A DNA stretch of 64,000 nucleotides, from positions 1 to 64,000 of the forward strand of contig JALHQW010000005.1 in the NCBI GenBank assembly GCA_022841745.1, in the 5' to 3' direction. Shown one piece after another: positions 29,621-37,194 of the stretch. Made by a program: the position numbers and the translations under genes. Position 1 is the stretch's first letter; every line of letters begins with the position of its first letter. The notes under the pieces were generated by a model. It did no database searches. It saw nothing but the letters and a program-made list of their open reading frames with translations, and was not told the origin of the DNA. This DNA comes from Saprospiraceae bacterium (GTDB lineage Bacteria > Bacteroidota > Bacteroidia > Chitinophagales > Saprospiraceae).

Positions 29621-29756
29621 GATTGCTTGATTGTTGGATTGATTGATTGTTGAATTGTTAAGGCGTCTGCATTGCCTTCTATCAATTGTGGGGCAAAAGT
29701 AGGATTAGAAAAGCTAACCGACACCCAACAATCAAACAATAAAACCATCAAGCAAT
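29621..29756. repeat. Mirrored octamer array between two genes
   Basis: Five units of GATTGNTN type in 8-base phase (29621-29660) and four complementary units of CAANCAAT type (29725-29756) are separated by 64 bases. The spacer holds the -7 box of the aldolase gene. The array starts five bases from the aldolase start codon and ends four bases from the stop of the next gene, so it fills the whole intergenic space. The word is shared with 125-182 and 58755-58845. Confidence 0.85.
29694..29701 (-). promoter_or_regulatory. -7 box for the aldolase gene
   Basis: On the minus strand TACTTTTG, an exact TAnnTTTG match, about 80 bases upstream of the start codon. The expected leader includes the proximal arm of the word array. 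Confidence 0.6.
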
Positions 29757-29760
29757 TTAA

Positions 29761-32520
29761 TCAGCTTTTTACGAGCACTTCATCCAGGTTCAGTACAGCA
29801 TTGGCCACTACCACCAAAGCCGCCATTTCAGCCGAAGCTTGCATGGTTTCCGCTCCGCAAAATTGCTCCATCTTGTTTTTGTCCTTCGCAAAATCGGTGA
29901 GCGACCGCTGGTACAGGCCCTCCAAAACCTTGGCCTTGGCAGCAGTTGGCGGTACGCCAGTAGCCAATTGGTAGGCAAGTGCAACCTGCTTTGCCGCCGA
30001 TTTTTTCTCTTTTTCAAAAATGCGGTTGGCAAAATAGCGGGCTGCCACGATATAAGCCTCGTCGTTAAGGGTAACGAGGGCTTGCAATGGCGTATTGGTG
30101 CGCACCCGCCGTGCTGTGCAAACCTCCCGTGCTGTGCCATCAAATGTGAGCATGGCCGGGTATGGGCCGGTTCGTTTCAAGAAAGTGTAAATCGCCCTTC
30201 GGTAACGTTCATCACCCTCAGCCAACTTCCAGTCGTCGCCGTTCCAAGGGCTTTTCCAAACACCAGCTGGCTGGTGGGGCATCACGCTTGGGCCGTACAT
30301 TTTTTGGTTCAAGACACCGGCAATGCTGAGGGCTTGGTCACGCACCTGTTCGGCGGAAAGGCGTACCCTTGGGCCACGGGCGAAGTAGCGGTTGTAAGGG
30401 TCTGCTTCCAATACTACTGGGCTTGCCACCGAATTCTGGCGGTAAGTGGCCGACATTACCAGCGTCTTTAGCAGTTGCTTCATGCTCCACTGGTAATCGT
30501 GCATGAACTGGTACGAAAGCCAGTCCAGTAGTTCAGGGTGGGTCGGAGGAATGCCCTGCGAACCGAGGTCTTCCAAGGTTTCGGCCAAACCGTAGCCGTA
30601 AAGTTGCTCCCAAAGGCGGTTTACCATCGTTCGGGCGGTGAGTGGATGCTCCGGCGAGGTCATCCATTCAGCAAGGCCGAGGCGGTTGTTGGGGGCAGTT
30701 TTAGGCATTGGAGGAAGTGCCTTGGGCGTGCCAGCTTGTACTTCCTTGCCCTTCACCAACCAGTTGCCCCGTTCGAAGACTTGTGTGGTGCGGGACATCT
30801 GCGGTACATTTTCCACCATGATGGGCGTCGTTTCTGGGGTTGCTTTCAGCAATTGGGCAAATTCGGGTTGCAGCACAGGCTCATCCCCAAAACCTGGCTC
30901 GGCAAAATGGAACCAATCAAATTGATTACCTGCCATTTGGGGTTTTAGCCTGGCGTTTTCATAGTAAAACCAAAGGTCGTGCACGCCCGATTTCATGGGG
31001 AAGTCCACCTTATGTATCTCAAAGCCATTGTCCTTGGTCTTTGACAAAATAGTGGAGAATAGCACCTCACCCTTTGGGCTGTCGAGCCGCACCGTCCAGC
31101 GCCCGCCAGGCTCCCAACCTTGGAAGCGAAACCAAAGCCTTCCTTTTCCATCAAGGTTGACCTTCGGCAATCGGGCTTGTCCATGCTGCCGCAAACCGAG
31201 CCATTTGGTATCGTACAATGCGGCATTTTTGAAACTGTCTGTTTCCAAAGAATAGTAAACTGGTTGCCATGTTTTCAAAAAACGATAGACCTGCTGTGCT
31301 TTTTCAGGTGAAATAGCTTGCTTGACCCTTTGAGTCAATTCCGCCAACTTCAAACTGTCTTCTGTCTTAAAATGGCGCAGTTTGGGATACTCCTCTTCCG
31401 TGTCGGCATCCCGGCTGTTGTTGAAAAAAGCCATGAACTGGTAATACTCATCATGGCGGATAGGGTCGTAAGGGTGGTCATGGCATTGAACGCAGGCGAA
31501 AGAAGTGCCCATGAGCGCCTCCCAGGTCGTGTTCACCCGGTCAATCACTGCTGCCGTTCTAAACTCTTCATTGTCGGTGCCACCTTCGTCGTTGGTCATG
31601 GTGTTTCGATGAAAAGCAGTTGCAACGAATTGATTATCAGTCGGTAAGCCATCTTGGGCAAGCAAGTCGCCAGCGAGCTGTTCCGTCAAGAACTGGTCGT
31701 ATGGCTTGTCTTCGTTGAATGCCTTAATCAACCAATCCCTGTACCGCCAGATTTGGCGACGGTCGTCACGTTCATAGCCCTTGGTATCGGCATAACGGGC
31801 GAGGTCGAGCCAAAGGGCCGTCCAGCGTTCGCCGTATTGCGGCAAGTTCAACAGGCTATCCACCAGGTTTTCGTACGCCTTTGGCGAATCGTCGTTCAGG
31901 TATTTTGTGGCCAATGATTCAGGTGCAGGCAATCCAATCAGGTCGAGGCTGACCCTTCGGAGCAAGGTAGTCTTATCGGCTTCTACAGCTGGAGTGAGGC
32001 CATTTTCTCGCATTTTTTCCAAGACGAATGCGTCCACTTCATTGCTGCCCCAGCTTTTTTCGCCGAAGGTGGACAGTAACCGACCTTTGCCGGGTACGCT
32101 CGGTTCTTCCACAGACCGAAAGGCCCAATGTGTATCCCATTTTGCCCCTTCCTTCACCCATTGCGTCAAAATGGCGATTTCCTTCTGCGTCAGCGGAGCT
32201 TCTTTGTAAGGCATGCGCTCATCTGGGTCATCCAAGGTCAGGCGACGGATGAACTCGCTCTGCTCAGGGTGCCCGGGCACGATGGCAGGCTTGCCCGACT
32301 CCGTCACGGCCAAAGCGTCCTCTCGGGTGAGCAGGCTGAAACCTTCTTTGCGCCGCACCCCCCCGTGGCAGGATAGGCAATGCTTGTTGAGGATGGGTTT
32401 TACCTCCGCATTGTAGTCCACCCCAGCTTTTTTCCCCTCAGCATACCTATAAAGTACAAAGGCAACTGAGGCAGCTACCGCTAACCAAACAAGATTTTTT
32501 CGTTGAAAAATATTGGCCAT
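29761..32520 (-). CDS. Planctomycete-type cytochrome c protein (PSCyt1-DUF1549-DUF1553)
   Basis: A 919-residue protein with an N-terminal membrane anchor (LVWLAVAASVAFVLY). A class I-like cytochrome c domain has the heme motif CLSCH at residues 48-52 and a possible Met ligand in ERMPYKEAP. DUF1549 follows (about 155-360, SDHPYDP-like QCHDHPYDP), then a beta-sandwich insert (WFRFQGWEPGG), then DUF1553 (about 620-900, NRLWEQLYGYG and TARRVRTNTPLQAL). It is exported and probably periplasmic. The family abounds in Planctomycetes and is usually paired with a DUF1501 protein, which is absent here. The biochemical role is unknown. Confidence 0.9.
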   Translation of the reverse strand: MANIFQRKNLVWLAVAASVAFVLYRYAEGKKAGVDYNAEVKPILNKHCLSCHGGVRRKEGFSLLTREDALAVTESGKPAIVPGHPEQSEFIRRLTLDDPDERMPYKEAPLTQKEIAILTQWVKEGAKWDTHWAFRSVEEPSVPGKGRLLSTFGEKSWGSNEVDAFVLEKMRENGLTPAVEADKTTLLRRVSLDLIGLPAPESLATKYLNDDSPKAYENLVDSLLNLPQYGERWTALWLDLARYADTKGYERDDRRQIWRYRDWLIKAFNEDKPYDQFLTEQLAGDLLAQDGLPTDNQFVATAFHRNTMTNDEGGTDNEEFRTAAVIDRVNTTWEALMGTSFACVQCHDHPYDPIRHDEYYQFMAFFNNSRDADTEEEYPKLRHFKTEDSLKLAELTQRVKQAISPEKAQQVYRFLKTWQPVYYSLETDSFKNAALYDTKWLGLRQHGQARLPKVNLDGKGRLWFRFQGWEPGGRWTVRLDSPKGEVLFSTILSKTKDNGFEIHKVDFPMKSGVHDLWFYYENARLKPQMAGNQFDWFHFAEPGFGDEPVLQPEFAQLLKATPETTPIMVENVPQMSRTTQVFERGNWLVKGKEVQAGTPKALPPMPKTAPNNRLGLAEWMTSPEHPLTARTMVNRLWEQLYGYGLAETLEDLGSQGIPPTHPELLDWLSYQFMHDYQWSMKQLLKTLVMSATYRQNSVASPVVLEADPYNRYFARGPRVRLSAEQVRDQALSIAGVLNQKMYGPSVMPHQPAGVWKSPWNGDDWKLAEGDERYRRAIYTFLKRTGPYPAMLTFDGTAREVCTARRVRTNTPLQALVTLNDEAYIVAARYFANRIFEKEKKSAAKQVALAYQLATGVPPTAAKAKVLEGLYQRSLTDFAKDKNKMEQFCGAETMQASAEMAALVVVANAVLNLDEVLVKS

Positions 32521-32689
32521 GATGCTATCGGGTTTTGCATCGCAAGGTAAGGATGATTTAGGATTTTGGTTTACGGAATACGGATTTTAGCACGGAAGGC
32601 ACATCAAGTTAAGAGCTTAAATTACAACTGGCGAGATATTTGCAAAAAGCACAATTGTCTTAAACATTTATAATCCTATGATATAGTAG

Positions 32690-32726
32690 CCCCCCACCTC
32701 TGCGGAGTGATGGGGGGTTGTTTTTT
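32690..32726 (+). terminator. Orphan plus-strand terminator
   Basis: C6A at 32690-32696 pairs with TG6 at 32711-32717, with a small inner stem, followed by TTGTTTTTT. No plus-strand gene precedes it: the flanking genes on both sides are read from the minus strand. The 374-bp gap 32521-32894 otherwise holds a heptamer array (32761-32802) and the etfA terminator. A small RNA ending here is possible, but no promoter was found. Confidence 0.5.
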
Positions 32727-32760
32727 AAAGGGGTAGGAACCTTGAAATGGGTGGGAGTTT

Positions 32761-32802
32761 GATTTCAGATTTCAGATAGACGATTTCAGATTTCAGATTT
32801 GG
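32761..32802. repeat. Heptamer array
   Basis: Six consecutive 7-base units: four exact copies of GATTTCA, one GATAGAC and one GATTTGG. It lies between an orphan terminator and the etfA terminator. No mirrored arm is seen. Confidence 0.9.
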
Positions 32803-32836
32803 AGCGGCTGCAAAATTTTGATTGTCAATTTTTTAT

Positions 32837-32881
32837 AAAAAATAAGCCCCGGTTGTTGTGTACGACCGGGGCTTATTTTTA
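32837..32881 (-). terminator. Terminator of the etfBA operon
   Basis: A stem of about 16 bases (32838-32853 and 32865-32880) with a GC-rich inner half and A/T outer half gives a T-run after the stem on the minus strand, 15 bases after the etfA stop codon. It may work in both directions. Confidence 0.85.
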
Positions 32882-32894
32882 ACAGGTATTCAAG

Positions 32895-33854
32895 CTACGC
32901 AGCCTTGAACTTCTTCATAGCTGCCGTCAGCCTTGGCACCACCTCAAAGAGGTCGCCAACAACGCCATAGTCAGCTGCTTTGAAAAAAGGTGCCTCTGGG
33001 TCTTTGTTGATGACCACGATGACCTTGGACTGGTTGACGCCTGCCAAATGTTGAATGGCACCTGAAATGCCTATGGCGATGTAAAGGTTCGGGCGAATGG
33101 CCACCCCTGTTTGTCCGACATGCTCGTGGTGGGGCCGCCAATCGGCGTCCGCAACGGGGCGGCTGCAAGCGGTGGTAGCTCCCATGACCTGCGCCAACTC
33201 CTCCACCATGCCCCAATTCTCAGGGCCTTTCATGCCACGGCCAGCAGAAACTACGGTGGTGGCTTCGGGCAATGGCACGATGCCTTCTTCCCGCTTCACG
33301 CTGAGCACTTTCACCTTGCTGGCTGGTGCGGCTATTTCCAAGGTTTCAACGGCAACCTCATTTCCATCGGCCTTCAAAGGGATTTCGTTCCCTGCCAAGG
33401 CAATGAGCTTTATTGGTGAACTGATATCATAGGTCGCAATGGCCTTACCTGAGTAAACGCCTTTGGTCACCTTGAAACCGCCACCAGAAATATCGGGCAG
33501 CGATTTTGCGCCAGCCACCGAACCAGCGTTCAAGCGGGCAGCCAAGCGACCAAGCAACGACTTGCCGGTGGAAGTATGCGAAAGCACCACCACCGTGGCA
33601 CCTAATTTTTCGGTTGCTTGCGCAATGGCCGATGCAAAGACCTGGCTATCGAAATTGCCGAAGGCCTCCCCTTGGACATTGTACACCTTGCTGGCGCCAT
33701 AAACGCCCAATTGTCCGGCGTTTTGGATATTACCCAGCGTTAGTGCAACACATTGGCTGCCAAGCAATTGCGCTGTTTGCGCACCATAAGTTACGGCTTC
33801 CAGCGCCGCTTTTTTGAGTTGGCCATTGACGGCCTCTGCGAATACTAAAACCAT
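32895..33854 (-). CDS. etfA: Electron transfer flavoprotein alpha subunit
   Basis: A 319-residue FAD-binding subunit of the soluble ETF heterodimer, which carries electrons from acyl-CoA and other dehydrogenases to the quinone pool. The C-terminal FAD domain is clear: GRGMKGPENW, ACSRPVADADW, VGQTGVAIRP and YIAIGISGAIQHLAG. The N-terminal domain VLVFAEAVNGQLKKAA is typical. It is co-transcribed behind etfB; the spacer is filled by a mirrored heptamer array. No ETF-quinone oxidoreductase or acyl-CoA dehydrogenase is adjacent. Confidence 0.96.
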   Translation of the reverse strand: MVLVFAEAVNGQLKKAALEAVTYGAQTAQLLGSQCVALTLGNIQNAGQLGVYGASKVYNVQGEAFGNFDSQVFASAIAQATEKLGATVVVLSHTSTGKSLLGRLAARLNAGSVAGAKSLPDISGGGFKVTKGVYSGKAIATYDISSPIKLIALAGNEIPLKADGNEVAVETLEIAAPASKVKVLSVKREEGIVPLPEATTVVSAGRGMKGPENWGMVEELAQVMGATTACSRPVADADWRPHHEHVGQTGVAIRPNLYIAIGISGAIQHLAGVNQSKVIVVINKDPEAPFFKAADYGVVGDLFEVVPRLTAAMKKFKAA

Positions 33855-33862
33855 TGGTAAAT

Positions 33863-33941
33863 CGTGATTCGTGACTCGTGATTCGTGATTAGTGAATCAT
33901 GACTGGGGTTGCCAATCACGAATCACCAATCACGAATCACT
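33863..33941. repeat. Mirrored heptamer array inside the etfBA operon
   Basis: Four clear units CGTGATT or CGTGACT (33863-33890) and two degenerate ones, a spacer, then four complementary AATCACN units (33914-33941). The array overlaps the etfB stop codon by two bases and ends eight bases before the etfA start codon, so it forms the whole intercistronic space. In the mRNA it would form a hairpin. The word is shared with 63093-63166. Confidence 0.9.
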
Positions 33942-34680
33942 AAATAACTTTTGCCTCTTCGTGGAGCAGCCTTACCAACTCCTCCATATTGTCGGGAGCG
34001 ACGAGCTTGACGCCCGTTTTTGCCTTCGGCATGGTATAAGAAACTGGCACTGCGTAGTCAGGGAAAGAGACGGCTGGAACTACAGTGAAAGGCTTGCTCT
34101 TGGCCTTCATAATGCCCATCATATTGGGTATGCGCTGCTCGGCCATGCCTTTGGCTGCACTTACGACAAATGGGCCGTTGACTTCGACCGTCTCGACGCC
34201 ACCTTCAATGTCCCGCTCAACGGTTGCGGTAGCCCCGTTCACATCCAGCTTGCTGGCATAGGATATGAAGGGCAGGTCAAGGTACTCGGCGACCATGGCG
34301 CCTACCTCGGAACCGTTGTAGTCAATGCTTTCCTTGCCGCAGAAGATGATGTCGTAGTTCTGCGACTTTGCATGTTCAGCGATTTGCTTCGCAATGAAAA
34401 GGGCGCTTTTCGGTTCGGCATCCACCCGGACGGCATCCGTTGCCCCAATGGCGAGGCCCTTGCGAATGGTCTGGTCGTTGTCGGCGCCGCCAACGTTGAT
34501 GAGGGTGACAGTACCACCGTTTTTTTCCACCAATTCACAGGCACGTACGAGCGCATACCACTCATCGTAGGGGTTCATGATGAAGGTAATGCCCGCATCG
34601 TTGAACTTTGTGCCATCGGCTGTGAAAGAGATTTTTGAAGTGGTGTCGGGAGTTTTGCTGACGCAAACAAGCAATTTCAT
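33940..34680 (-). CDS. etfB: Electron transfer flavoprotein beta subunit
   Basis: A 246-residue ETF beta subunit that binds AMP and partners with etfA. The start MKLLVCVSKTPDTTSKI is typical. GADNDQTIRKGLAIGATDAVRV and IIFCGKESIDYNGSEVG are family signatures, shown here in segments. The longer reading frame adds 19 residues encoded by the heptamer array and is rejected. A -7 box lies at 34783-34790. It is the first gene of the etfBA operon. Confidence 0.96.
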   Translation of the reverse strand: MKLLVCVSKTPDTTSKISFTADGTKFNDAGITFIMNPYDEWYALVRACELVEKNGGTVTLINVGGADNDQTIRKGLAIGATDAVRVDAEPKSALFIAKQIAEHAKSQNYDIIFCGKESIDYNGSEVGAMVAEYLDLPFISYASKLDVNGATATVERDIEGGVETVEVNGPFVVSAAKGMAEQRIPNMMGIMKAKSKPFTVVPAVSFPDYAVPVSYTMPKAKTGVKLVAPDNMEELVRLLHEEAKVI

Positions 34681-34686
34681 ATTCTT

Positions 34687-34774
34687 AAGGAAAAAGAGAA
34701 AAGGAAAAAGGAAAAAGTAGCCTACGCAGCCGCCCAACCTTTTGACTTTTTACTTTGTACTTTTTACTTTTTTA
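34687..34774. repeat. Mirrored heptamer array in the etfB leader
   Basis: Four units of AAGGAAA type in 7-base phase (34687-34714), a spacer of about 25 bases, then five units of TTTTTAC type (34740-34774). The near end is six bases from the etfB start codon, so the array would be in the 5' leader and could pair with itself around the translation start. Confidence 0.85.
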
Positions 34775-34782
34775 AAGGGGTG

Positions 34783-34790
34783 CAAATATA
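34783..34790 (-). promoter_or_regulatory. -7 box of the etfBA operon
   Basis: On the minus strand TATATTTG, matching TAnnTTTG. The expected leader of about 95 bases contains the complete heptamer array. Confidence 0.55.
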
Positions 34791-34935
34791 TCCATTAAAT
34801 GATGAACGGGTAATTTGGTTGCGAAAATTCGCTGAATTTTGCAAAAATTGGGGCAGTAAGACTAAAGCCTTCTTCCTGTCGTTTATGCAATTCGATTGGG
34901 TTGCCCATCACTTCCTTTGGAACAAAACTGAGTTC

Positions 34936-35880
34936 ATGAAAAAAATACTGTTCGCTTTTGGCTTCGCCCTTTTTGCCCTCAACGGGTTTGCCCAAAAAGC
35001 CGGAAAAATTGACGCCACGAGCTACGCTCAATTGAAGGAATACGAGGACACTTTAGGGCTTTGCGGTTACCTTATCATCAACGACTCGCTACCAGAAGGA
35101 CGGTTTGCAGGCTGCAAGAAGCTGATAACCACCCTCAAGCAGGCGCTAAAGCTGCCCAATTCGTTCAACTACCCTTTTGAGCAAGTCAAGTCCGTTTCCA
35201 TCCAATATCCCGCTGATAGCACCTTCCGCATTTTTACCTGGCAGCTCTATGTGGACGTGGACGACTACCGTTACTATGGTGCCATCCAGATGAATACGCC
35301 CGACCTTCAGTTGTACCCACTCATTGACCGCTCCGCCGATGTGCAATCGGAAGAGTATGATATTTTGAAACCGGAGAATTGGTATGGTGCGCTCTACTAC
35401 AACACCAAACCTTTTGATACACCAGATGGAAGAAAATACCTGCTCTTTGGCTACGACGGCCACAGTTTTTTTGACAAAAGGAAATTGGTGGATGTGCTGA
35501 GTTTCAAGGATGGCAAGCCTGTTTTTGGAGCACCCGTTTTTGTGCAAAAAGACTCGCTTGGCAACGAACTGGCAGTCCGCAACCGGCTGCTGTTTGAATA
35601 TTCAGCAGAGGCAAGTTTCAAGATGAACTTCGACGAGGCGTATGGCCTGATCATTTATGACCACCTGATCATGATGGCAGGTAGCTCCGGCCAAGGCCCA
35701 ACGATGGTGCCCGACGGCACTTATGAGGGGTATCAATTGAAAAATGGCCAATGGGAATGGGTGGAAAAATATTGGACGCAGACGATGGACGATGCGCCAC
35801 GGCCAGAACCTGTTCTCGATAACCGCAAGGAGCAGGATGTTTTTGGGAAACAAAAAGGGAAAAAGAAGAAGAAGAGCTGA
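34936..35880 (+). CDS. Exported protein of unknown function
   Basis: A 314-residue protein. The start at 34936 is chosen because it begins a clean signal peptide (MKKILFAFGFALFALNGFA, cleavage before QK); an upstream in-frame ATG would add 52 residues before it. The mature part contains several aromatic-rich strands (YLLFGYDGHSFFDKRK, YGLIIYDHLIMMAGSS) and a lysine-rich C-terminus. No family was recognised with confidence. Proteins of this look are common and uncharacterised in Bacteroidota. Confidence 0.75.
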   Translation: MKKILFAFGFALFALNGFAQKAGKIDATSYAQLKEYEDTLGLCGYLIINDSLPEGRFAGCKKLITTLKQALKLPNSFNYPFEQVKSVSIQYPADSTFRIFTWQLYVDVDDYRYYGAIQMNTPDLQLYPLIDRSADVQSEEYDILKPENWYGALYYNTKPFDTPDGRKYLLFGYDGHSFFDKRKLVDVLSFKDGKPVFGAPVFVQKDSLGNELAVRNRLLFEYSAEASFKMNFDEAYGLIIYDHLIMMAGSSGQGPTMVPDGTYEGYQLKNGQWEWVEKYWTQTMDDAPRPEPVLDNRKEQDVFGKQKGKKKKKS

Positions 35881-35908
35881 AAGGATGAGGAATGATAAAT
35901 GATAAATA
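35881..35908 (+). repeat. Short heptamer array directly after a stop codon
   Basis: Four degenerate 7-base units with ATG recurring at 35885, 35892 and 35899, of ATAAATG type. It begins on the base after the stop codon of the preceding gene. No complementary arm. Confidence 0.6.
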
Positions 35909-36016
35909 GCCTGTCCGGGCTTGTCGGGAATGAATCTTGAAGGTGCTGATTTACAGGTGTTTGCATGCAAAAAGGAGCTTGATTGATTCTCCCATTTCGC
36001 AAACCATCTACCTTAA

Positions 36017-36060
36017 AAACGAGAAAGCCTTGGCGGATTGCCAAGGCTTTCTCGTTTATT
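36017..36060. terminator. Bidirectional terminator
   Basis: Perfect 18-base arms (36017-36034, 36040-36057) with loop GGATT between two convergent genes, T-rich on one side and A-rich on the other. Confidence 0.85.
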
Positions 36061-36074
36061 ATTTAGCTGGGTTT

Positions 36075-37184
36075 TTACTTCGTCACGATTACTTTTCCAG
36101 AAAGTACCCTGTCCTCCGTTGTCAACTTAACGACGTAGGTGCCATCATTAAACTTGCCGGTACTCACCATCAACTTGTTTTCGCCCTCCCTTGAATCATA
36201 GCCTTGTTTGTAAGCTAATTGCCCAAGCTCTCCAAAAACTTCCAATACCACTTTGCCTGACTCAAAACAGTTGAACTTTGCAATGAAATAACCTTTGGCC
36301 GGGTTTGGGGATAATTCCAATTCCTGGTTTTCCACTGCACCTTGCACTAAGGCCGATTCTATAGTTGAGAACTCAAAGCTGCCATCTTGGTCGAGCAACT
36401 TGAGGCGATAGTAGTAGGTGACGCCGGGGCGAACATCCGTATCCAAATGCTTGTACTCAGCTCCTCCTTGGCCGGGTGTCCATATTAGTTTCGTATAGTC
36501 ACGGGCATTGGTGGAGCGTTGGAGTTCATAGCCTGAAAATCCGACTTCATTGGCGGATTGCCATTCGAGTTCAATCGCTTTGTCAATTGCAACAGCATCG
36601 AATCGAATCAATTCAACTGGCAATGCCGAGCAGGAGTAGGAAGTGTTCCCAGTCAGTCCATTGAAGACTGTTCCGCTTTCAGGGTTGCAGTTATTGGCAT
36701 TGCTGGCCGTCACAGTATGCTGCACTCCCGCATTGTACAATGCCAAATCAGGATCGGTGCCAGCGGGTGTATTGTGGTCGGTCTGAAGCATCAATCGGAC
36801 ATTGCCGCTAAGGCATTCCCCTTGGTCAATATTAACACAGAAAAGGGTGACTGCCGTACCGTTTACAAAGTTCTGGTTGTTACTCTGCGTTTCGGAACCA
36901 AACTGGAAGAAATTGATGCCCATGAACGTTGCGTTGGTTGCGATAGACCAGGAGCCAAGCCCGTTGGTGATGTCACCTGCTTCAATGGATACGGTGGTGG
37001 GCGTGATGAGCACCGCATTGCCGCCGTGGTAGCATGACGTGGCGTCCGTAAACTGCGGCACGGTTTGTACGCAAACTGTAGCGCCCGTTTGCGACAGCGT
37101 GTATTTGAAAAGCTGCGCAAAAGCAGGGGATTGCGCAGCAGTGAACAATCCAATGGCTAAGGTATATTTCAAAATATTTTTCAT
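36075..37184 (-). CDS. Secreted protein with T9SS sorting domain
   Basis: A 369-residue protein. The start at 37184 gives a normal signal peptide (MKNILKYTLAIGLFTAAQSPAFA in two parts: basic n-region, then hydrophobic core). Residues 20-190 form a beta-rich domain with several cysteines. A fibronectin-like strand region follows (IELEWQSANEVGFSGYEL), and then the T9SS type A domain (LSPNPAKGYF to KVIVTK). It is the second gene of an operon, eleven bases after the giant upstream gene. Both products probably go to the same surface or extracellular site. Confidence 0.85.
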   Translation of the reverse strand: MKNILKYTLAIGLFTAAQSPAFAQLFKYTLSQTGATVCVQTVPQFTDATSCYHGGNAVLITPTTVSIEAGDITNGLGSWSIATNATFMGINFFQFGSETQSNNQNFVNGTAVTLFCVNIDQGECLSGNVRLMLQTDHNTPAGTDPDLALYNAGVQHTVTASNANNCNPESGTVFNGLTGNTSYSCSALPVELIRFDAVAIDKAIELEWQSANEVGFSGYELQRSTNARDYTKLIWTPGQGGAEYKHLDTDVRPGVTYYYRLKLLDQDGSFEFSTIESALVQGAVENQELELSPNPAKGYFIAKFNCFESGKVVLEVFGELGQLAYKQGYDSREGENKLMVSTGKFNDGTYVVKLTTEDRVLSGKVIVTK

Positions 37185-37194
37185 GTCGTGCGGC

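Noticed and set aside
33863-33941. Attachment site or integron-like recombination site
   Set aside because: No integrase gene and no core site; the 7-base periodicity matches the array family instead.
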